Shown here: positions 59,600-64,000 of the stretch, piece by piece | Layout: every line of letters begins with the position of its first letter | How positions within the stretch are numbered: position 1 is the first letter of the stretch | Origin: Ceratopteris richardii | Lineage: Eukaryota > Streptophyta > Polypodiopsida > Polypodiales > Pteridaceae | NCBI GenBank assembly: GCA_020310875.1 | Contig: CM035412.1 | Location: 138,320,261-138,384,260 of the forward strand | Direction of reading: 5' to 3' | Length of the DNA: 64,000 nucleotides | Notes under the pieces: generated by a model | Databases searched by the model: none | Seen by the model: the letters and a program-made list of their open reading frames with translations, nothing else | Told to the model about the DNA's origin: nothing | Translations under genes and position numbers: made by a program

Positions 59600-62309
59600 A
59601 GATACAAATCTGATATGGATAGGGAGGGGAGGCTCGGTGGTGTCATAACCCTCTAAATGTTTGGAGTGGGTGTAGGATACAATGCATCGTTGGGTAAGGC
59701 ATCATGGCAATCAATCCGCGTCCACATCGCCTCCATGATCCCTGGTGCCCATACTATCGCTACATACATCAATGCGGGTGTCACTAGAGTATCAAAGAGC
59801 CACCCCTTAGTCCAGGGCTCATGAAAATGTGCCTGAAAGCAGGGTCTCTTCAATCCTGCAAGTGCCGCATAGCCTCATGTCAATCTATCTCTTGCTCCCT
59901 GTGCCATGGAGAATACCCTTGTGTTGCCCAAGAAGTTGATACCTAGGTAGACGTAGGAGTCCACTACTATATGTCCTTGAGTTGCGGTGAAGGAGGCGCG
60001 ATGGCGTACTGTCTTGGAGGTATGGAAGATCATGACCTTGTTCTTGCCAAGGTTCACTGTGAGTCCTTTCTCCATGCAGAAGGTATCAACCACCTGTAAA
60101 TATGATTGCAATCCCTCCTCTGACTCTGGAAGCAGGACAATGTCATTAGCATATAATAGGATGTGTACTTGCGTACCTCCAAGGTCTCCTCCTAGCCCTC
60201 TTGCTCGCTATATAAACTCTCTGATCTCGTCGATGAAGAGACCGAAGAGAGTGGGTGAGAGAGGGCAACCTTGTTTCACACCAATCGTGCTAACAAGGCT
60301 GTCTGATAAGCTGCCGGGGCAGCGGACCCTGCCTGTGACTCGTGCATACAAAGCATGGATGGCCCATAGCATGTTTGATGGTAGCTACAACTCTTGGAGT
60401 CTCCGTAGTAGTCTCTCTCGAGGGACCATGTCGAAGGCTTTGCAGAAATCCACAAAGCAACAATATAGTCTCCGCTTCCTCGCCTTCGCGCTCTCAATCA
60501 AGCAACAAAGTACGAAGATGTGGTCGATGGTGGAGAAAGTGGGGCGGAAGCTTGCCTGGCCGGGTGCTCTGATCCCAATTGCCTCACCGTGTGTACTTAG
60601 CTCTTCCTCTAGTACTACCCCATAGATCTTGGCCACAATCTGGCCTATCATAATAGTCCTGTAGTTCCTTGGGTCCATCATATCATCAGACTTATGGATA
60701 GGCGCAATGGTAAGCATAGTCCACGAGTTAGGTAATCCCTCAACCAAAGCACAGTTGAAGAGATGGGCGATATAACGTGCTCATCCTATAGTCCCGTGTG
60801 GTTGCTGAAAGGCCATGCTATAGTCTATGGATGGCCTATCATACCATGCGAGTCGTGAATAGGGTGGATATCACAGGATGCGATGTGGGAGGGATCGACA
60901 ATGGTGGCTGTCCTAGGATGTCATATAACCTCTGGGCATAGGTGTGTCAAGTCTGAGGATCTGCTATGGGTGTAGGTGGGTGTGGCTCACGTAGGGCCCT
61001 CCACGCAGTGGCGTAATCCCTACTCATGAGAAGGTCAAACAACTCTGCCTCCTATCACTCTTTGAAAGCTTTCTGCTTTTGGAGTGTGAGGGCTCACATC
61101 TGTCGTCATGCCTACCTCTCTGTGATGGATCCCAAGAAACTCTGTGCTATGAGATGTCGGTATAGTCATCTACACTCCTCATCATAACATCTATTCTGAG
61201 GTGTATGCCCCAGTCGTGTGGAATGTGCGGTGCTGTGGGTGGTGTATGGAAAGCTGAGAGTAGCGGATGTGTGGAGGATCGAGAAGTGGGTGGGCAGGGT
61301 GTCCAATGGGGCGGAGGGATCAAGGGAGTAGATGCGCTCTTGAACATGGGAGCTATAGATATGTGCTAGGCTCTAGCTTATGTCTAAAGTGAATGGTGAT
61401 ATGGGCATGTGGTTGTATGGTGGCGGGGTGGGATACGCATGGTGAGCCGTGTATGGATAGGGCGAGATATGCGTGATCAAATCCAATCGGTATGGGCGGG
61501 ATGGTGAATGAGGTGATGAGATGTCTTGCCTTCGGGGGTCCGATAACATAGCCTACCACAGTGCCTCCATGCGGTATTGTGGGTGGGATGCAGATGAGAC
61601 CACCCCAGGTGGGCCAGGTCACCATCCCATTATATATAATGAGACGGTGTGTTGCTCCCATCTTGAGTAGGTGTCGGCCGTATGAGGTGGGTGTGGCGGT
61701 GCCACCTGTGGTTCTGAGTGTAGATATGTCCTCTATGGTGTGAAGCATCTCAGGATTGTCAAAGTCATAGATATCACACAGGTGGCTTTGAGTGTGGGCA
61801 TTGAAGTCTCTTTCAAGGAAGACTTCACCCATCTCGGTATACTCCATAATGGTGTCACTGAGGCAGTCATATGGCGATGTGGTGTCTGATCGCTCCCACC
61901 TTGAGGGCTGCTCGGGGGATTGTGTAGAGCGTGAGCCGATGGGTGCAATATAGCAGACTACAAAATACGCTGCTCTCTCCTCTTATAGCTTGAGGCATAT
62001 TCGCATGAAACGTGCCTCTGGGTCTCTGGCTACCACCTATACACTGTCCTATAGTGACCGTCTATAGAGCACGGCTACTCCTCTTGATCCTCGTATGGTG
62101 TGTTGTCGCATCTGTTGGCGGTGAGCTGACTCCCACATACAGCCCTCAATCCTCAGTAGGCTCCTCCTCGGGCTCTTGTGTGTCTGTGTCAAGAAGATCA
62201 TGTCTCTGCCCTCCATCATGTCCTCGAGGTGCCTTGGATGTGTCCACAAAGATCCATTGCAGTTCGAGACTGCAATGAGCACCTCCTGCTCTACTGTTTC
62301 ATAGGCCAT
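59600..62309 (-). pseudogene. LINE ORF2 relic: APE-type endonuclease and reverse transcriptase
   Basis: Reading right to left: the endonuclease starts near 62,280 (SNCNGSLW; FLTQTHKSPRRSLLRIEG; RGSRGVAVLYRRSL), continues to FLERDFNAHTQ near 61,810 and ends near 61,440 (GFDHAYLALSI). RT lies at about 60,747-59,880: IAPIHKSDDMMDPRNYRTI, CCFVDFCKAFDMVPRERLL, GVKQGCPLSPTLFGLFIDE near 60,280-60,230, YANDIVLL near 60,150, GLTVNLGKNKVMIF. A conserved downstream block (LFDTLVTPALMYVAIVW) follows near 59,790. The active-site Glu usual in QETH reads as TQTH, and RT YADD reads YAND. Several frameshifts and stops break it. The RT style differs from the L1-type LINE at 56.5 kb and looks more like CR1/Jockey- or Dualen-like lineages; the clade is not settled. 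Confidence 0.82.
60780..61350 (-). other. Degraded endonuclease-RT connecting region of the LINE
   Basis: No long frame. It falls between the endonuclease end and the RT start of the minus-strand LINE and is best read as its worn linker. Confidence 0.5.
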
Positions 62310-62426
62310 GAATCCCTAGTCAATGGGTCATCCATCGATGATGATACGACCGTCTCTATATAGGGCACGATGTCCATCTCATCGGGCCTCAAGGACACGC
62401 GGCATGCATGCATGTCCATGCTCTAC

Positions 62427-63175
62427 CTACATCCGTGTGAGATCATCATCCAAATAGATTGGTGCCCGGTGTAGTGTGTAGTACTGCTCGTCATCTGAGG
62501 AAGTCTCTCCTCTTGGCCTCATCCGAGAATTGAAGGATAAGTGTTGTACTCCATGTGGTGTCTCATCCTTCTCTCTAGGCTCGGGTGAAAGGAAGAGGCT
62601 CATCCGCATGGTATCCAAGTAGTGTGCATAGGTGACGCCAGTCGTGCTTTGGTGATCGTGTACCTCTTTGAGGTCGGAGACACAGACATTGAGCCTTCGG
62701 GCCTGTCGCATCCGCTCCTCCCCAAGGGTGATGTGTACTCTGTGGATCTCCTCATGGTGGTTGTTCTTCTTTGCCGCCTATCGAAGGTTTTTCTTGACAA
62801 CTTGGACCCATCCCTCTTATTTAGTCTCAAGCTCCTTGTAAACCACCTCTATGCACTCTTTCTTGATAGTCATCCAGATGTCCTCTAGTTGTGGGGCGAT
62901 CTCCCCCTCCTCACGTATGTTGTCCAGTTTCGTCCTCATATCAGTGAGCCAAGTGTGCAACTTCTCCTGATCGTGTTAGTGCTGCTTATGGATAGCAAGA
63001 AGCTCCTCCCGGAGGGACTCTTTTTCCTTCTCCAAGGTTGCTACCTTGGCTTGAGGGCGAAGACTCTGCAGGTAACCTCGTTCAGTGGAGAATCTCCTTC
63101 TTTCTTATGTTTCCCTATCAACTCTCGAAGGGTATGCTCTAAAGCGACTAATTTTTCCTCCAACTTGGGAGCCAT
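62427..63175 (-). pseudogene. LINE ORF1-like coiled-coil relic
   Basis: Minus-strand frame upstream of the endonuclease. It starts MAPKLEEKLVALEHTLREL at 63,175, changes frame near 63,060, then reads KVATLEKEKESLREELLAIH, KLHTWLTDMRTKLDNIREEG and TIKKECIEVVYKELE with three in-frame stops, and ends with EERMRQARRLNVCVSDLKEV (near 62,710-62,650) and a charged tail. A coiled coil followed by an R-R-x-N-V/L-R-V-type segment is the layout of LINE ORF1 RNA-binding proteins. It lies directly 5' of the ORF2 relic on the same strand, so both belong to one element. Family inference only. Confidence 0.6.
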
Positions 63176-63177
63176 AG

Positions 63178-63208
63178 AAGAGAGAGAGAGAGAGGATGGG
63201 GGGAGGGG

Positions 63209-63247
<39 letters not shown>
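63178..63247 (+). repeat. (AG)n microsatellite
   Basis: AG runs broken by GATGGGGGGAGGGGGAGG, immediately 5' of the LINE ORF1 start (on the minus strand a CT-rich leader). Confidence 0.9.
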
Positions 63248-63248
<1 letters not shown>

Positions 63249-63480
63249 AAGGTAGGCTAAGTTTAGGGTTTCAAACTAAGTTTGAACTAGGGTTAGGTGC
63301 ATATTAGGGTTAGGGTTTCAAGAATATCCTAAAGGGGATGAGGTTCGGGAAGCTCGACAAGGAGGTTCATGGTTTGGTTTAGGTTTAGTTTTAGGTTTAG
63401 GTTTTTGGTAAGGTCGGGTTAGGGTTTCGAGGGTTAAATAGGGTTTTAGACATGCATCAACAAAGATTAGGGTTTTGATG
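63248..63480 (+). repeat. Telobox-like TTAGGG/TAGGGTTT cluster
   Basis: Several TTAGGGTTAGGGTTTC- and TAGGGTTT-type motifs occur over about 230 bp (for example near 63,288-63,320 and 63,415-63,450), interspersed with other sequence. They resemble plant telomere-type (TTTAGGG) motifs and the AAACCCTA telobox found in plant 5' regions. The spacing is irregular, so this is not a telomere array. Confidence 0.6.
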
Positions 63481-63654
63481 GGTTTAGAGAGAGAGAGAGA
63501 AAGAAAGACTTTTTAACATCTATTAGAGGCCAAAATTGGCCTAAGAGACAAAACATATACATCAGTATGATCCAATCCATTGTAATCCCAAAAGGAAAAT
63601 AAAGGGTGAGTACAAAACAGAGTATAAAGGGGGGAGGGAGGGGAGGAGAGAGAG

Positions 63655-63847
63655 AGAGACTTCCGGTTTACAATAACTCTTGTTTGCTTGGCTTCCCTCA
63701 TTTTGCCCATCTCATTACTTTAAAATTCCCTATTGTCGATATCAGTTCTACTCAGAGTCAGTAGGAATCGTCACCACATGCTGTGTAACCACCGCGGCCA
63801 TCTTTACCTTGCGTGCTCGACAGGTATGTGTGTGTGAGAGAGAGAAG
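63655..63847 (+). repeat. Repeat R copy 3
   Basis: Contains TGCTTGGCTTCCC, AAAATTCCCTATTGTCGATA, GAGTCAGTAGGAATCG, TGCTGTGTAACCACCGCGG and CGACAGGTATGTGTGTGAGA, in the same order as copies 1 and 2, ending again in a TG/AG run (63,826-63,847). The frame ESVGIVTTCCVTTAAIFTL corresponds to that of copy 1. Confidence 0.72.
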
Positions 63848-64000
63848 AAAGAAGAGGAAAGTCGTATTAACGTCTTCTGGTGGCCAAAATTGGCCTATGA
63901 GATAAAACCATGTAAACGTGTAGTAATCCTTGTATAGAAAATGAAATGAAATAGAAAGTATGTGTTACACAAAGCTATATAGGGTTGGAAAAGCTTGGGG
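63848..64000. other. Right edge, nothing recognised
   Basis: Short AT-rich sequence. TGGCCAAAATTGGCCTA near 63,882-63,898 also occurs near 63,530-63,542 (GGCCAAAATTGGCCTA), so a small repeat straddles repeat R copy 3. Confidence 0.5.

Noticed and set aside
63248-63480. An interstitial telomere array
   Set aside because: Motifs are irregularly spaced and mixed with other sequence, not a head-to-tail TTTAGGG array.
59486-63720. Target-site duplication of the minus-strand LINE from the two AG-TTTACA-AACTC repeats
   Set aside because: About 60 bp long and roughly 80% alike, too long and diverged for a duplication; they are units of repeat R.
1-64000. CRISPR array, bacterial operons, phage or toxin-antitoxin system
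   Set aside because: No regularly spaced short repeats, ribosome-binding-site-led gene runs or prokaryotic gene density; all content is plant-nuclear in type.

Overview
This window looks like a transposable-element-rich stretch of a plant nuclear genome, most likely a fern or another seed-free vascular plant. That guess rests on three things: two PLS-type pentatricopeptide-repeat (PPR) relics whose repeats end in YAKCG/RDVVSW-type motifs, dense Copia and Gypsy debris, and non-LTR elements with an endonuclease. No intact ordinary host gene is certain. I see no rRNA, functional tRNA gene, CRISPR array or bacterial-style operon.

Layout. 1-5.8 kb: decayed reading frames of an unclassified retroelement, including a stretch like the 'putative plant transposon protein' domain and a coiled coil, then a second decayed frame on the minus strand. 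5.8-24.7 kb: a stack of nested LTR retrotransposons. Copia A (6,370-11,441) sits in or beside the 5' LTR of Copia B. A short Copia A copy (12,898-14,022) sits inside the Copia B body. A Gypsy relic follows (16,085-24,545), split by a complete-length minus-strand Copia C (16,945-22,176). Three of these insertions can be closed to the base by LTR ends and 5-bp target duplications (one with a mismatch). 24.7-29.1 kb: AT-rich sequence with one minus-strand Gypsy end. 29.1-32.2 kb: a 404-codon coiled-coil frame and a G-rich, C-poor tract.

32.2-38.5 kb: two PPR pseudogenes, each preceded by the same ~100-bp repeat, and each losing PPR similarity at its 3' end where GC-richer, possibly organelle-derived sequence begins. 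39.5-55.9 kb: fragments of Gypsy (including an inverted RT/integrase junction) and several Copia families, a degenerate ~205-bp tandem repeat, and a miniature LTR element (TRIM-like) at 52,893-53,380. Its 140-bp terminal repeats carry a tRNA-like core with a good B box. Two more copies of that terminal repeat lie at 39.6 and 41.5 kb. 55.9-64 kb: three copies of an unidentified repeat ending in a splice-donor-like site plus a TG/AG microsatellite, a 5'-truncated LINE with target duplication, a tRNA-derived SINE with a 20/21 target duplication, and a second, longer LINE on the minus strand.

The genes do not form a pathway; the logic of the window is successive insertion and decay. By-eye LTR comparison gives about 6% divergence for the short Copia A copy, 8% for Copia C, 10% for Copia A and 12% for the TRIM, so the youngest datable LTR insertion is the short Copia A copy. 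The most novel-looking item is the TRIM with a tRNA-like, Pol III-promoter-like core in its LTR. It is comparable in concept to the 5S-bearing Cassandra TRIMs but with a tRNA-type module. All calls are from reading alone; no database search was possible.
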